Origin: Chitinophaga ginsengisoli
GTDB taxonomy: Bacteria > Bacteroidota > Bacteroidia > Chitinophagales > Chitinophagaceae
Direction: 5' to 3'
DNA length: 64,000 nucleotides
Assembly (NCBI RefSeq): GCF_003014595.1
Contig: NZ_PYGK01000008.1
Location: forward strand, 186,001-250,000
Under the pieces are notes generated by a model. That model did not search any database. It was not told where the DNA came from and worked only from the letters and a program-made list of their open reading frames with translations. Of the stretch, positions 45,216-55,085 are shown piece after piece. Position 1 is the stretch's first letter. Each line of letters starts with the position of its first letter. A program made the position numbers and the translations under genes.

Positions 45216-45944
45216 ATGAAACAAGGCTTTTTTGCATGTATTTTAGCCGCACTCCTATTGACGAGCACTGGTTGTGAAACTTCGCAACAGATCCTGAATA
45301 ACCTTCCAACTTCAGGTGGTCTGAGTTCCGCACAGATCGCTGCGGCGCTGAAGGAAGCACTCACTATCGGTACCCAGAACAGTGCAAATAAGCTTTCCGC
45401 TGCCAACGGTTTCTTCGCTAATGCCGCACTTAAAATACTGATGCCTCCTGAGGCTCAGAAGGTGGAAAATACCCTACGTAATGTAGGTTTGGGCAGTGTT
45501 GTGGATAAGGCCATCCTGTCCATGAACAGAGGCGCAGAAGAAGCTGCTAAATCTGCCGCTCCTATCTTCGTAAACGCCATCAAACAAATGACCATTACTG
45601 ATGCCCTGGGCATCCTGAAAGGAGGTAACTCTGCCGCTACCAACTACTTCAAGGATAAGACCACCGCTGCGTTGACCACTGCTTTCAAACCGGCTATCAG
45701 CGACGCCCTGAAGAAAGTAGATGCAACCAAATACTGGACAGATGTGTTTAATGTATACAATAAATTCTCTTCCACCCCGGTAAATACCGACCTTACCGCT
45801 TATGTAACCGAAAAAGCGATTGCCGGTATCTTCCAGGAAGTAGCAGTCGAAGAGCAGAAGATCAGGCAGGACCCTGCAGCCCGTGTAACCGACCTGCTGA
45901 AAACAGTATTCGGAAGCGCGCAGGCACAGCAACAAACAAAATAA
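45216..45944 (+). CDS. DUF4197 lipoprotein
   Basis: A 242-residue lipoprotein (lipobox STGC, Cys20) with the DUF4197 pattern: 'ALKEALTIGTQNSANKLSAANGFFANAALKILMPPEAQKVENTLRNVGL' and 'FKPAISDALKKVDATKYW'. These helical proteins are found in many Gram-negative bacteria and have no firm function. Likely periplasmic, anchored to a membrane. Its own promoter and a downstream hairpin suggest a single-gene transcript. Confidence 0.85.
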   Translation: MKQGFFACILAALLLTSTGCETSQQILNNLPTSGGLSSAQIAAALKEALTIGTQNSANKLSAANGFFANAALKILMPPEAQKVENTLRNVGLGSVVDKAILSMNRGAEEAAKSAAPIFVNAIKQMTITDALGILKGGNSAATNYFKDKTTAALTTAFKPAISDALKKVDATKYWTDVFNVYNKFSSTPVNTDLTAYVTEKAIAGIFQEVAVEEQKIRQDPAARVTDLLKTVFGSAQAQQQTK

Positions 45945-45979
45945 CAATGATCGTTCTGCAATGATCATTACAATAAAAA

Positions 45980-46021
45980 GGGCTGACCCACGAATGCATC
46001 TTTCGCCTCGTTGGTCAGCCC
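45980..46021. terminator. Hairpin terminator, likely bidirectional
   Basis: GGGCTGACC pairs with GGTCAGCCC, extended by ACGA/TCGT after one mismatch. On the minus strand the stem is followed by TTTTTATTG, so it may stop transcription from the S33 lipoprotein gene as well. Confidence 0.65.
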
Positions 46022-46054
46022 ATCTAATATGATCTTCTCCTCCTTATATTTGGA

Positions 46055-46085
46055 TCAAGTCCACCTCAAGTCCAACTCAAGTCCA
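46055..46085. repeat. Three 11-bp-spaced direct repeats
   Basis: TCAAGTCCA recurs at 46055, 46066 and 46077. Just after them AAAGCATGT occurs twice, also with 11-bp spacing. Confidence 0.7.
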
Positions 46086-46210
46086 TATCAAAAGCATGTT
46101 TAAAGCATGTATACTACTGGCAAAAGGCAGGTTTCCCTCCTGTAAAACACACCCTTATACTCCCAAGATAAAATAGTATCACTTTGAGGATGCCCCCTTA
46201 CGGTACTGCT

Positions 46211-47230
46211 TTAACCCTTCCGGAATGTACCCTGATCCACACCCTTTATAAACGCGATAAGCCCTGGAAAATAGTGCTTCTGATCATCCCAGCAGCTGAA
46301 ATGACTGCCTTCCGGACAATATACATTACTTCCATTCTGCACCTGTGTGCTCATCCACTTCATATGCTCCGGGTCCATTGTATCAAACTTCGCACCGATA
46401 GTCAATGTGGGTACCTTGATTTTAGGAAGGTCGCCGCTACGGTCCCAGTTAATGAGACGGCCACCGGGCTTGAATTCACTGGGCCCCTGCATCGTAACAT
46501 AAACAGCGCCATTCAGGTGTTTGAAGGTTCTGTTGACAGCCTCGGGCCATTCAGGTAATACACAGATATGCTTCCTGTAATATTCGTTCATCACAAGTGC
46601 CTGATAGGTGCTGTCTCCGTATTGGTTATTGTTTTCATATGTTTCCAATGAATCGACCAGCGACTTTCTCATTTGTGCCCTCAGCACTTTATTGTACGCA
46701 GCATAACTGGTTATGCTGGACATCATATCAGATATAATGAGCCCTTTTATATGCTGCTGGTATTTCAAGGCATAATCTATCGCAAGCATACCACCCCAGC
46801 TGTGTCCCAGCAGGTAGAAGTTTGTACTGTCAAGTTGTAATGCCTGACGTACCTGCTCTACTTCTTCCACATAATGCTCCATCGTCCAAAGGCTGCTGTC
46901 GTTGGGCTGTTCACTGTAATAAGATTCCAGCTGGTCGTATTCGATCAGTTCAATACCTTCCTGAGGCATAACGCTTTCGAAGCATTCAAAGAATTCATGT
47001 GTTGCACCGGGGCCTCCATGCAGGAGCAACAGTTTCATCTTAGGGTTGTTGCCGATCCGTTTTGTCCATACATGAAATTTACCTTTCGGTGTTATTATTT
47101 CTACCATTTTAACACCGCCAGTCTGAACACCGGAATCGTGTGGCAGAAAATACTGTTGATAGTTAACACCCTGGGGGTGTTGATTACATGCCGCAAAGAG
47201 TACTATCAGCAGAATAATAAAATTTCTCAT
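46211..47230 (-). CDS. S33 proline-iminopeptidase-like lipoprotein
   Basis: A 339-residue alpha/beta hydrolase with a lipoprotein signal (lipobox FAAC, about residue 15). 'LLLHGGPGATHEFFECF' and the nucleophile elbow GHSWGG match proline iminopeptidase and related S33 enzymes, and the late 'EGSHFSCWDDQ' holds the catalytic His. This family removes N-terminal proline from peptides. Lipoprotein anchoring places it in the periplasm or outer membrane. It is a single gene, convergent with the DUF4197 gene across a hairpin. Confidence 0.88.
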   Translation of the reverse strand: MRNFIILLIVLFAACNQHPQGVNYQQYFLPHDSGVQTGGVKMVEIITPKGKFHVWTKRIGNNPKMKLLLLHGGPGATHEFFECFESVMPQEGIELIEYDQLESYYSEQPNDSSLWTMEHYVEEVEQVRQALQLDSTNFYLLGHSWGGMLAIDYALKYQQHIKGLIISDMMSSITSYAAYNKVLRAQMRKSLVDSLETYENNNQYGDSTYQALVMNEYYRKHICVLPEWPEAVNRTFKHLNGAVYVTMQGPSEFKPGGRLINWDRSGDLPKIKVPTLTIGAKFDTMDPEHMKWMSTQVQNGSNVYCPEGSHFSCWDDQKHYFPGLIAFIKGVDQGTFRKG

Positions 47231-47477
47231 TTGATGCTGTTTAGGTTTAGGTTGAGCGTTGTGTATTTAAGAGAGCACGAAAGTAAACTGAAATACACTG
47301 GGGCTATATCCCCAAATCAGGGGACGGCCACTACCCATTTTCCCTATACCTTTCCAACAAAGAATTACATCAAAAGGTTACATTACATTCAAAGGTTACA
47401 CAAGCAAAAACGCTATAAAACAGCAGGATGAAGCCCTGTATCAATTCAACGGTGTCGAATTGTAGTCAGGAGCGCAT
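47231..47477. other. Intergenic region
   Basis: Spacer between the S33 lipoprotein gene start and the 3' end of the putative anti-sigma gene. No gene, hairpin or clear promoter seen. Confidence 0.35.
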
Positions 47478-47897
47478 TTATCTTCCTTTCAGGAGTGCCT
47501 GTTTCACCAGCTTCTGGTCAAGGTATTGTATCAGCAGCAGGAGGATGGTACCCAGGATAAATATGGTCCCATAGCGGGAAATGAAACCAAAGATCACCTC
47601 TCCTCCGCCAAAATGTATGATTGCTGCGATGGAACTTCCACCGAAGAACAGGCAGCAGAAGACAACGATCCCGTTAAACCGCGTTTCCGCCATACGCTGC
47701 TTTCGTGACCTTAATTTAGCAGTCACCTTTACGGCAAAATCATGGGGCAGATCCGGGACAGGCTCATTGCCCAGCGCCTCAAATAACATGCTGTATACCT
47801 CCAGTTCTTCTGCCTCCTCCGACGATAACCCAGCCTTTTGACCAGCCAGTCCCTTCTCCAGTAATTCCTGCAGTTTTTTGTCATCCATCTCCTTCAT
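47478..47897 (-). CDS. Putative anti-sigma factor (membrane protein)
   Basis: A 139-residue protein with an acidic, helical cytoplasmic N terminus (about 1-75), then two hydrophobic helices (about 78-132) and a short basic tail. Its gene overlaps the ECF sigma gene by four bases (ATGA), the usual arrangement for a sigma factor and its membrane anti-sigma partner. No zinc-binding anti-sigma motif (HxxxCxxC) is present, so the role is inferred from gene order only. Confidence 0.65.
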   Translation of the reverse strand: MKEMDDKKLQELLEKGLAGQKAGLSSEEAEELEVYSMLFEALGNEPVPDLPHDFAVKVTAKLRSRKQRMAETRFNGIVVFCCLFFGGSSIAAIIHFGGGEVIFGFISRYGTIFILGTILLLLIQYLDQKLVKQALLKGR

Positions 47898-48451
47898 GAC
47901 AGCTCATTTTTAAGATAAACACTTAATTTCTCCTTCAATAGCTTCCTTCCGCGGAACAGGTAACTTTTCACCGTTCCCTCCGGCATGCCCGTTATTTCGG
48001 CTATCTCCTGGTACGAGAACTCGTTTAAATGGAATAATGTCAACACCGTCCTGTATTGCTCCGGCATCTGTGCAATCAGCCTGTTAATATACTCCGTTAC
48101 GTCCTTTTTATCCAGCAGCTTTCCCGGGTTTTCTTCTGTAAAACTATAATTCTCAATATCGGCGGGATGCGCAACAATATTATCGCTGCTGTACTTTTTA
48201 CAATAATTGATAGCCGTTACATAGGCAATACGGGCAATCCAGGTAGATAATTTCGACTTATACTCAAACCGGTGCAGGTGCTGGTGCACCTTCATAAAGA
48301 CCTCCTGGCAGATATCCTCCTTGTCCTCCTTTGTATTGATGATCCTGTTCACTACATGGAACACCAATCCCTGGTATTGTTTTACCAATACCTCAAAGGC
48401 TTTCAGGTCTCCATGCAGGATACGCGGGAGCAGTTCCTTTTCATCAATCAT
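47894..48451 (-). CDS. ECF-type RNA polymerase sigma factor
   Basis: A 185-residue sigma-70 family member with region 2 ('EVLVKQYQGLVFHVVNRIINTKEDKEDICQEVFMKVHQHL', about 20-60) and region 4 ('LPEQYRTVLTLFHLNEFSYQEIAEITGMPEGTVKSYLFRGRKLL' with small changes, about 128-172). It lacks regions 1 and 3, as ECF sigma factors do. A candidate promoter lies just before it and is the mirror image of one in front of the divergent gene, so it probably regulates both. It is coupled with the downstream membrane protein gene. Confidence 0.92.
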   Translation of the reverse strand: MIDEKELLPRILHGDLKAFEVLVKQYQGLVFHVVNRIINTKEDKEDICQEVFMKVHQHLHRFEYKSKLSTWIARIAYVTAINYCKKYSSDNIVAHPADIENYSFTEENPGKLLDKKDVTEYINRLIAQMPEQYRTVLTLFHLNEFSYQEIAEITGMPEGTVKSYLFRGRKLLKEKLSVYLKNELS

Positions 48452-48458
48452 GTCAGAT

Positions 48459-48489
48459 TAGACAACGGTTTGGGAATAAATGTTGCAAA
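48459..48489 (-). promoter_or_regulatory. ECF-type promoter reading into the sigma operon
   Basis: On the minus strand TTTGCAACATTT, then 12 bases, then TTGTCTA. The -10-like TTGTCTA ends eight bases before the start codon, so the transcript is nearly leaderless. Confidence 0.75.
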
Positions 48490-48501
48490 AATTATGAGAG
48501 A

Positions 48502-48532
48502 TTTGCAACATTTCCGGAATTCGTCTTGTCTA
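48502..48532 (+). promoter_or_regulatory. ECF-type promoter reading into the DUF6249 gene
   Basis: TTTGCAACATTT, then 12 bases, then TTGTCTA, identical in both boxes and spacing to the divergent promoter. The -10-like box lies 19 bases before the ATG at 48552. Confidence 0.75.
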
Positions 48533-48551
48533 CTGATAAAAACCGCTAATT

Positions 48552-48905
48552 ATGTTTGCTATTGTCGAAACACTCGGAAGTTTTATCATGATCATCTCCG
48601 TTTTTGCTATTATGGCCGCTGTCATCACCGCTATTCTCAATTACCGGCTGAAAAAGCGCATTCTTGACAACGGTCCGGTAGACGAAAACGCACTGAAACT
48701 GGTACCGGCCTTTCCCCGACTGAACACAGAAATGCTGAAATGGGGTGTTATTCTCCTTTTTGCCGGCCTGGGTCTGATCGTCCTGGAGTTTATTCCCTAC
48801 AACGTAGAACACTCTACACTTCCTTATGGTATTGAAACCGTATTCATTGCCATCGGGTTCCTTGTATATTTCTACATTGTGAAGAACAAACAGCACCAGG
48901 ACTAA
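48552..48905 (+). CDS. DUF6249-type small membrane protein
   Basis: A 117-residue protein with three hydrophobic helices (about 8-30, 62-80 and 90-108) and basic loops, of the DUF6249 type seen beside ECF sigma factors in Bacteroidota. It is divergent from the sigma gene and has an identical copy of the candidate ECF promoter, so it is likely part of the sigma factor's regulon. Molecular role unknown. Confidence 0.75.
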   Translation: MFAIVETLGSFIMIISVFAIMAAVITAILNYRLKKRILDNGPVDENALKLVPAFPRLNTEMLKWGVILLFAGLGLIVLEFIPYNVEHSTLPYGIETVFIAIGFLVYFYIVKNKQHQD

Positions 48906-49038
48906 TCTCTCCCCCCTCTTCGCCGGAGCCAACCACTTGCCTATACCTTCCCGGCTATTATCATTCACATATTGCAATCCCTGCTTTTAAAGCCTGTAAT
49001 GCTTTAAGGGGAATTGCTATGCCTAAAAAATAGTTACC

Positions 49039-51204
49039 ATGAAAAAACAACTACGATCAATATACACAGCCCTCCTGCTTGCAGGCAGTCTGACAGTAGT
49101 AGCGCAGACACCCGATTCAGCTCATATAAAAGGGCTGAAAACAGTGACTGTCACCGCGCAAAAGCCGATCATCCGCCGGGAAATCGACCGCCTTATTTAC
49201 GACTTCCAGGCCGATCCTGACAGTAAAGGCAGTAATGTCCTCGAAATCATGCGTAAAGTCCCCTACCTGTCTGTGGATGCGGCCGGCAATATTCTTCTCA
49301 AGGGCAATACCAGCTTCCGCATTTTGGTCAATGGTAAGCCCTCTGCCCTGCTGGAAAAAGATCCTTCCCAATTACTCCGTACCATTCCCGCATCCACCAT
49401 CCAGCAAATAGAAGTGATCACCACACCGCCATCCAAATATGATGGTGAAGGGTTGAGTGGTATCATCAACATTATCACTATTAAAAGGAAAACAGATGGC
49501 TATAACGGCACTATTAATGTCAGTGAAAGGTTTCCTGCCAACGGACCGGGCACCGGTGCCTCCTTCGCCCTTAAAAGCGGGAAACTGGGCATATCTGCTT
49601 TCGGTGGCGCCAGCAAGTCTGACAGGCCACATACTATAAATGACATGCAGCGCCATTCAGGAGGAGAATCGCCCGCCTACCTGGAACAGGATGGCGACAA
49701 GCGTTCAGGCCGCAAATCGGCCTACCTGGGCACTGAGATTAGTTATGAGGCCGATAGCCTGCACCTGCTCGCCGCACAGCTCAACATCAGCAGAGATAAT
49801 TCCGATGGTAAAGGGTATTTGCTTTCTGACCTTAGTACCAACCATACCACCCTGCAGCATTATTATCTTAACAATACTGAAGATGGTAAAGGTAACAGTA
49901 TGGACGCCGGTATCAATTACCAGATCACCTCCAGGAAGAATAAGAATAATCTCCTCACCTTTTCCTATCGTTACGCCACCAACGGCAAGGACCTGAACTA
50001 TCAGCAAACCTTTACTGATACCATCAACTACTTCAATCCCGGCTACCGGCAGTATAACAACGAGACCTTCGGCGAACACGCTGCGCAGATAGACTATGTC
50101 CGTACCTTCAAAAAGTTCAGCATGGAAGCCGGCGTTAAAGGAATATGGCGCAATAATACCAGCGACTACAGCTATGAATATTATCAGTCTTCTTCCGGGA
50201 AGTTTGAACGGGATCCTTCTTCCGACCGCTTTAATGGTAGTCAGGACGTTTTCAGTGCATATAATTCATATACTTTCTCCACTAAAAAATGGGACGTAAA
50301 AGCAGGCGTACGCGTTGAGCAAACATTCATGAGCGCTGCCTATCAGAGTGATTCAGCACACCTGCATAAGCAGTTCCTTAATTTACTCCCTTCCCTCATC
50401 ATCAACCGGAAACTGAATAATAACAGCTCACTGAACCTGGGCATTAGCCAACGACTGAAACGGCCTAATATCTACCGCCTCAATCCATTCACAGACCGGT
50501 CAAATCCGTCCAGCGAATCATCAGGCAATCCCGCACTGCGGCCTACCTCGATCACCGATTTCCAGCTCAGTTACAGCTGGTCTGGAAAGATGTCTGTCAA
50601 TGCAGGTATCAGCTATTCTTATAACAACAACATGTTCATGGAAATAGCAGCCTTTGATACAACCCGTTATATCACCCGCACCACCATTCAAAACAATGTA
50701 AAGGGAGGCGGTCTTGCATTGAATTACAGTATCAACTATCCTCTCCTGCGCTGGCTGAACCTTAACATTAACGGCAATACCGTCTACATCTCTGTTAAGG
50801 GAGAGGAGAATGAAACAGCTGTCAGATTAAATACATGGATAAATATGGTGAACACCGCTCTTGCGGCACGTTTAAACAAAGGGTGGAAACTGAATGCATC
50901 GCTGAATGTCATCGGCCGCAACCAGGTGTCATTACAAGCCTATGCCAACGCTATAATCAGTACCTCTTTCGGGTTTAACAAGGAACTAATAAAAGACAGG
51001 CTGTCCTGTTCCGGGACCATCAATAATCCGTTTACACAATACCGTAATAACCGAATAACAATGAACGGCATCCTCTTCACACAAGATAACCGTACACAGG
51101 AATATTTCCGCACCGTGAATATGAGTGTCAATTATAATTTCGGCAAGCTCAGACAGGGCATTCAAAAGAATAAACGCGGCATCAAAAATGATGACGGCAA
51201 CTAG
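49039..51204 (+). CDS. Outer-membrane beta-barrel receptor (TonB-dependent-like)
   Basis: A 721-residue outer-membrane protein. The signal peptide (1-23, ending VAQ) is followed directly by a plug-like domain: 'LKTVTVTAQKPIIRREIDRLIYDF', 'VLEIMRKVPYLSVDAAGNILLKGNTSFRILVNGKPS' and 'STIQQIEVITTPPSKYDGEGLSGIINIIT'. The remaining ~550 residues are a large barrel (outer membrane barrel family 3), ending 'MSVNYNFGKLRQGIQKNKR'. No N-terminal carboxypeptidase-like domain is present and the TonB box is not clear. Ligand unknown. It stands alone after the sigma cluster. Confidence 0.85.
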   Translation: MKKQLRSIYTALLLAGSLTVVAQTPDSAHIKGLKTVTVTAQKPIIRREIDRLIYDFQADPDSKGSNVLEIMRKVPYLSVDAAGNILLKGNTSFRILVNGKPSALLEKDPSQLLRTIPASTIQQIEVITTPPSKYDGEGLSGIINIITIKRKTDGYNGTINVSERFPANGPGTGASFALKSGKLGISAFGGASKSDRPHTINDMQRHSGGESPAYLEQDGDKRSGRKSAYLGTEISYEADSLHLLAAQLNISRDNSDGKGYLLSDLSTNHTTLQHYYLNNTEDGKGNSMDAGINYQITSRKNKNNLLTFSYRYATNGKDLNYQQTFTDTINYFNPGYRQYNNETFGEHAAQIDYVRTFKKFSMEAGVKGIWRNNTSDYSYEYYQSSSGKFERDPSSDRFNGSQDVFSAYNSYTFSTKKWDVKAGVRVEQTFMSAAYQSDSAHLHKQFLNLLPSLIINRKLNNNSSLNLGISQRLKRPNIYRLNPFTDRSNPSSESSGNPALRPTSITDFQLSYSWSGKMSVNAGISYSYNNNMFMEIAAFDTTRYITRTTIQNNVKGGGLALNYSINYPLLRWLNLNINGNTVYISVKGEENETAVRLNTWINMVNTALAARLNKGWKLNASLNVIGRNQVSLQAYANAIISTSFGFNKELIKDRLSCSGTINNPFTQYRNNRITMNGILFTQDNRTQEYFRTVNMSVNYNFGKLRQGIQKNKRGIKNDDGN

Positions 51205-51296
51205 TCAGGGAAAGATTCCTTGGGACTGTTCTGCACATTACTTCGTATCTTTAGCAATCGAGTAAACAGCAACACTTTAACCCAAACGACGGTCTC

Positions 51297-52280
<984 letters not shown>

Positions 52281-52284
52281 ACAA

Positions 52285-52331
52285 AAGCGCCGCTGCTTAT
52301 AACTGGTCAAACAGATAATCCAGCGGCGCTT
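52285..52331 (+). terminator. Possible terminator after the aldo/keto reductase gene
   Basis: AAGCGCCGCTG and CAGCGGCGCTT form an 11-bp perfect stem with a loop of about 25 bases. The right arm lies inside the 3' end of the opposing phosphoesterase gene. Confidence 0.6.
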
Positions 52332-53379
52332 CTTCCAATACTATCCTGTTGATCTTCTTCCCCTCCTGCTCCCATTTCACAAGACGGATAAACCCTTCGG
52401 CGATCTCTATGCCCGTAATATCGCCATCACCGAAACAACAACAGCCGGTATTAAAATAACTGGGGCTTACCATTGTCTTCACAAACTGCTTTCCTGCATA
52501 TTCAGCCTTCCGCTTTTCCAAAGCATCCTGTAATGCCTTTATGCGTTCTTCATCATGTTTCTCCCTTGCCTTTATGAGCTGTTTGGTGAGCCGGTCTATG
52601 TGGTCCATAGACGCAAATACCGGCTTATGTGTATGTCCTGATATCAGTAGCGTCTTCCTATACTGCTGGCTCCATTCATACATGATGATGTTATGTTCAT
52701 CTACCAGGTCAAAATTATCAGACAATGTATCCAGCCTGACGTCAAACCAACGCTGTACAGGTGTCCAGACAGCCGCTACAAACCATTTACTGAAGGCATT
52801 CCCGTCGCTTCTCAGATCTCCCTGATGACCATGCGCCAGGAAGATCGTTTCATCAGCTTCCTTATATTTCATCTTCAGGACGAGTCCTTCATAAATTTTA
52901 AATCCCTTCCCGAACAAAGGTTTCAGGTACTGATCTCTTGGCACCTGGTAGTTCCATTCCAGGTCATGGTTGCCCACTATCCTGTAATAGCGTTGCTGTT
53001 GCAGGAAGCGGGCCTCCTCGAGCAGGGATTCCCTGTTCCTTTCTATTACTACAGAGGGCTTATTCTCCCACAGCTCCTCACAATCGCCCAGGTTTACCAA
53101 AGTAAAACCCTTTTCGTAGTAGTGACGCAGCGCGGTAAGATAAGACGCTTCAGCCAGCATAAAATCATCTGATCCATCCTTTCCGCCCTTATGCTGATCG
53201 GAAAAAATGATAATAGAAGTTTTTTCATAATCACATGTCAATACCAATCCCCGGTCCTTCTTTCCATCGCATATCTGTTTATATAACTGCGATAATGAAT
53301 CGAATACCAATTGTTTATCCGGTTTGGAAGATACCGAGTTTGACAGCCGTACTATAACGTTCCTTATAAATTTCTTCAT
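52297..53379 (-). CDS. Calcineurin-like metallophosphoesterase
   Basis: A 360-residue phosphoesterase with all metal-site motifs: 'IIFSDQHKGG' (D-x-H), 'NLGDCEELWE' (GDxxE), 'IVGNHDLEW' (GNHD) and 'LLISGHTHKPVF' (GHTH). It has no signal peptide or membrane helix. It is longer than single-domain members because of inserts between motifs and a C-terminal 'NTGCCCFGDGDITGIEI' segment. Substrate unknown, perhaps a nucleotide or a lipid headgroup as in LpxH-like enzymes. Confidence 0.88.
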   Translation of the reverse strand: MKKFIRNVIVRLSNSVSSKPDKQLVFDSLSQLYKQICDGKKDRGLVLTCDYEKTSIIIFSDQHKGGKDGSDDFMLAEASYLTALRHYYEKGFTLVNLGDCEELWENKPSVVIERNRESLLEEARFLQQQRYYRIVGNHDLEWNYQVPRDQYLKPLFGKGFKIYEGLVLKMKYKEADETIFLAHGHQGDLRSDGNAFSKWFVAAVWTPVQRWFDVRLDTLSDNFDLVDEHNIIMYEWSQQYRKTLLISGHTHKPVFASMDHIDRLTKQLIKAREKHDEERIKALQDALEKRKAEYAGKQFVKTMVSPSYFNTGCCCFGDGDITGIEIAEGFIRLVKWEQEGKKINRIVLEEAPLDYLFDQL

Positions 53380-53445
53380 ACTAATAGCTAAGATTCCTTA
53401 CCGTTCTGGCATAGTTTTTCAGGCAACTAAATAAAACATAAAACG

Positions 53446-53673
53446 ATGAACCGCAAAACATTTTATATCCCCTATAACGGGGAGGACACCCGGGTAGACG
53501 TTGATGATACCAATGGGCAGCGAACATTCCTTGTATATGTAAGCGGTGAAGACGGACATCTGAATGTCAGTATTAAGACGGATGAGAATGGCAATGAGAA
53601 CTGGTACGAAGGGGAACAGCTCACGCCCCGGGCAAAGGAGATCGGAGAATTAATCGAGCTGCAAACCATGTGA
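53446..53673 (+). CDS. Small hypothetical protein
   Basis: A 75-residue acidic protein of unknown function, with beta-rich segments ('TFLVYVSGEDGHLNVSIKTDENGNENWY') and no motif I recognise. It begins 66 bases after the phosphoesterase start codon, divergently, and ends exactly where the opposing small gene ends. Likely real because of its regular composition and clear start. Confidence 0.55.
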   Translation: MNRKTFYIPYNGEDTRVDVDDTNGQRTFLVYVSGEDGHLNVSIKTDENGNENWYEGEQLTPRAKEIGELIELQTM

Positions 53674-53955
53674 TCAGATCCGCTGGAAGTCAGCTGCTCC
53701 TACCAGGTACCATTCTCCTTCAAATTCCAATACATCTCCCGGCGCCACAGACCGGGTGCCCTCTGCAACAGCAGCATCGGGTGTCACCTCACTTCTGCCC
53801 GTCCAGGGCTGGTCGGTATTCTGGCAAAGCTCAAATGCCTCACGCAGATCGTTTACGTCTACGTCAGCGATATGCTGCAGATTTTCAATCTTCACGTCGT
53901 CATCCGTCCATGGAGAACCCAACGTGTAATCAGGATTAAAGTATACTCTCACCAT
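53674..53955 (-). CDS. Small hypothetical protein
   Basis: A 93-residue soluble acidic protein from the start at 53955 (MVRVYFNPDYTLGSPWTDDDV); the longer frame adds 25 residues with no coding character. It ends 'GDVLEFEGEWYLVGAADFQRI'. No family recognised. Convergent with the 75-residue gene, with abutting stop codons. Confidence 0.55.
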   Translation of the reverse strand: MVRVYFNPDYTLGSPWTDDDVKIENLQHIADVDVNDLREAFELCQNTDQPWTGRSEVTPDAAVAEGTRSVAPGDVLEFEGEWYLVGAADFQRI

Positions 53956-54100
53956 ATTAGTCTTTTCCTGTTTTGGCTTATATAACTTATGAGGTTGGGT
54001 AAATTTATCACAAAAAGGATTCCAATTCACCCCTTCACTTTAACATTTCTTTTACGGGTTACCTTTTGCCTGTTTGCAGTATAAAATGTAAACACCATTT

Positions 54101-54955
54101 ATGCGTATTCCCCTATATTTAATGGCACCAGTGCTGCTGGCTGCCGCATGCTCCAGCGCGCCCTCAGGTCTTTCAAAAGAGGAGGAGTCTTTTGTAGCTA
54201 CAGCCGATTCCACGAATCTATCAAAAGACATTGCTGCGCTTAATTCTCCCTCCCGCAAAAGGGTGCGGACTGCCGACGTACGATGTCGTGTCAGCAATGT
54301 ATTCAATTCATTGTCAGTGCTGGAACACACTGTCATCGGTGTAGAAGGAATGATCGCAGAAAGCACGATGCATAATGATGTGGCGATGACGCAGGACGTA
54401 CCTTATTCTGCAGATTCATTAAAGCGTATACAACTGTACACGCCCGTGGCGAATCTCACCTTACGTGTACCTGTAGCCAGTCTTGATTCTATCGTACATA
54501 CATTGACGTCTATGGCCACCTTCATTGATTATCGCACCTTGAAAGAGGAGGACAAAACGCTGCTTTATCTTTCCAATTCCTTAAAGAACGATGCGCCTGC
54601 ACCAGCCGCTTTGAAACCCACGCCTAAAGGCACAGCGCTGGATGTAGCCACTTACCAGGACCAACGTTACGATGAAGGCACGGACCGCAGAATTGCTAAC
54701 CTGGCTATCCTCGACGATGTACATTATGCTACTTTCTCGGTGCAATTGTTTCAGCCGCAACAGGCAGATATCCAGGTGATCGTCAACCCTGACAAAGTTA
54801 CCCGTGCGGGCTTTGGTACAAGAATAGTAACCGCTTTGCTATCAGGTACGGAAACGCTGAGTAATCTTTTTGTATTCCTGCTATCCTGCTGGCCATTTCT
54901 AGTAGTGTTGGTTGCAGGATGGTTTGGTTATCGGAGAATGATTGTAAAGAGTTAA
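54101..54955 (+). CDS. DUF4349 lipoprotein
   Basis: A 284-residue protein with a lipoprotein signal (lipobox AAAC, Cys17), a long soluble domain of the DUF4349 type ('RTADVRCRVSNVFNSLSVLEHTVIGVEGMIAES' and 'LYTPVANLTLRVPVASLDSIVHTLTSM') and a C-terminal membrane helix (about 250-278). The family is widespread and its role is unknown. The helix at the C terminus together with the lipid anchor implies both ends attach to membranes. A terminator follows. Confidence 0.85.
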   Translation: MRIPLYLMAPVLLAAACSSAPSGLSKEEESFVATADSTNLSKDIAALNSPSRKRVRTADVRCRVSNVFNSLSVLEHTVIGVEGMIAESTMHNDVAMTQDVPYSADSLKRIQLYTPVANLTLRVPVASLDSIVHTLTSMATFIDYRTLKEEDKTLLYLSNSLKNDAPAPAALKPTPKGTALDVATYQDQRYDEGTDRRIANLAILDDVHYATFSVQLFQPQQADIQVIVNPDKVTRAGFGTRIVTALLSGTETLSNLFVFLLSCWPFLVVLVAGWFGYRRMIVKS

Positions 54956-54975
54956 AGATGTTTTTAATGATTGTA

Positions 54976-55004
54976 AGTGTCCTGTAAAGAACAGGGCACT
55001 TTTT
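54976..55004 (+). terminator. Terminator after the DUF4349 gene
   Basis: AGTGTCCTGT pairs with ACAGGGCACT (one mismatch) around a 5-base loop and is followed by TTTT. Confidence 0.8.
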
Positions 55005-55085
55005 CGTGTATAATTTGTAAAGATGACTTTCATCATATTCTGATCTCTGGTACGATCCTACATTTATGTCATGTAAACTATTACC

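Larger units (their letters stand above)
45945..46210. other. Intergenic region with hairpin and 11-bp direct repeats
   Basis: Holds the hairpin at 45980-46021 and two short clusters of direct repeats at 46055-46110. No gene is supported. Confidence 0.5.
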
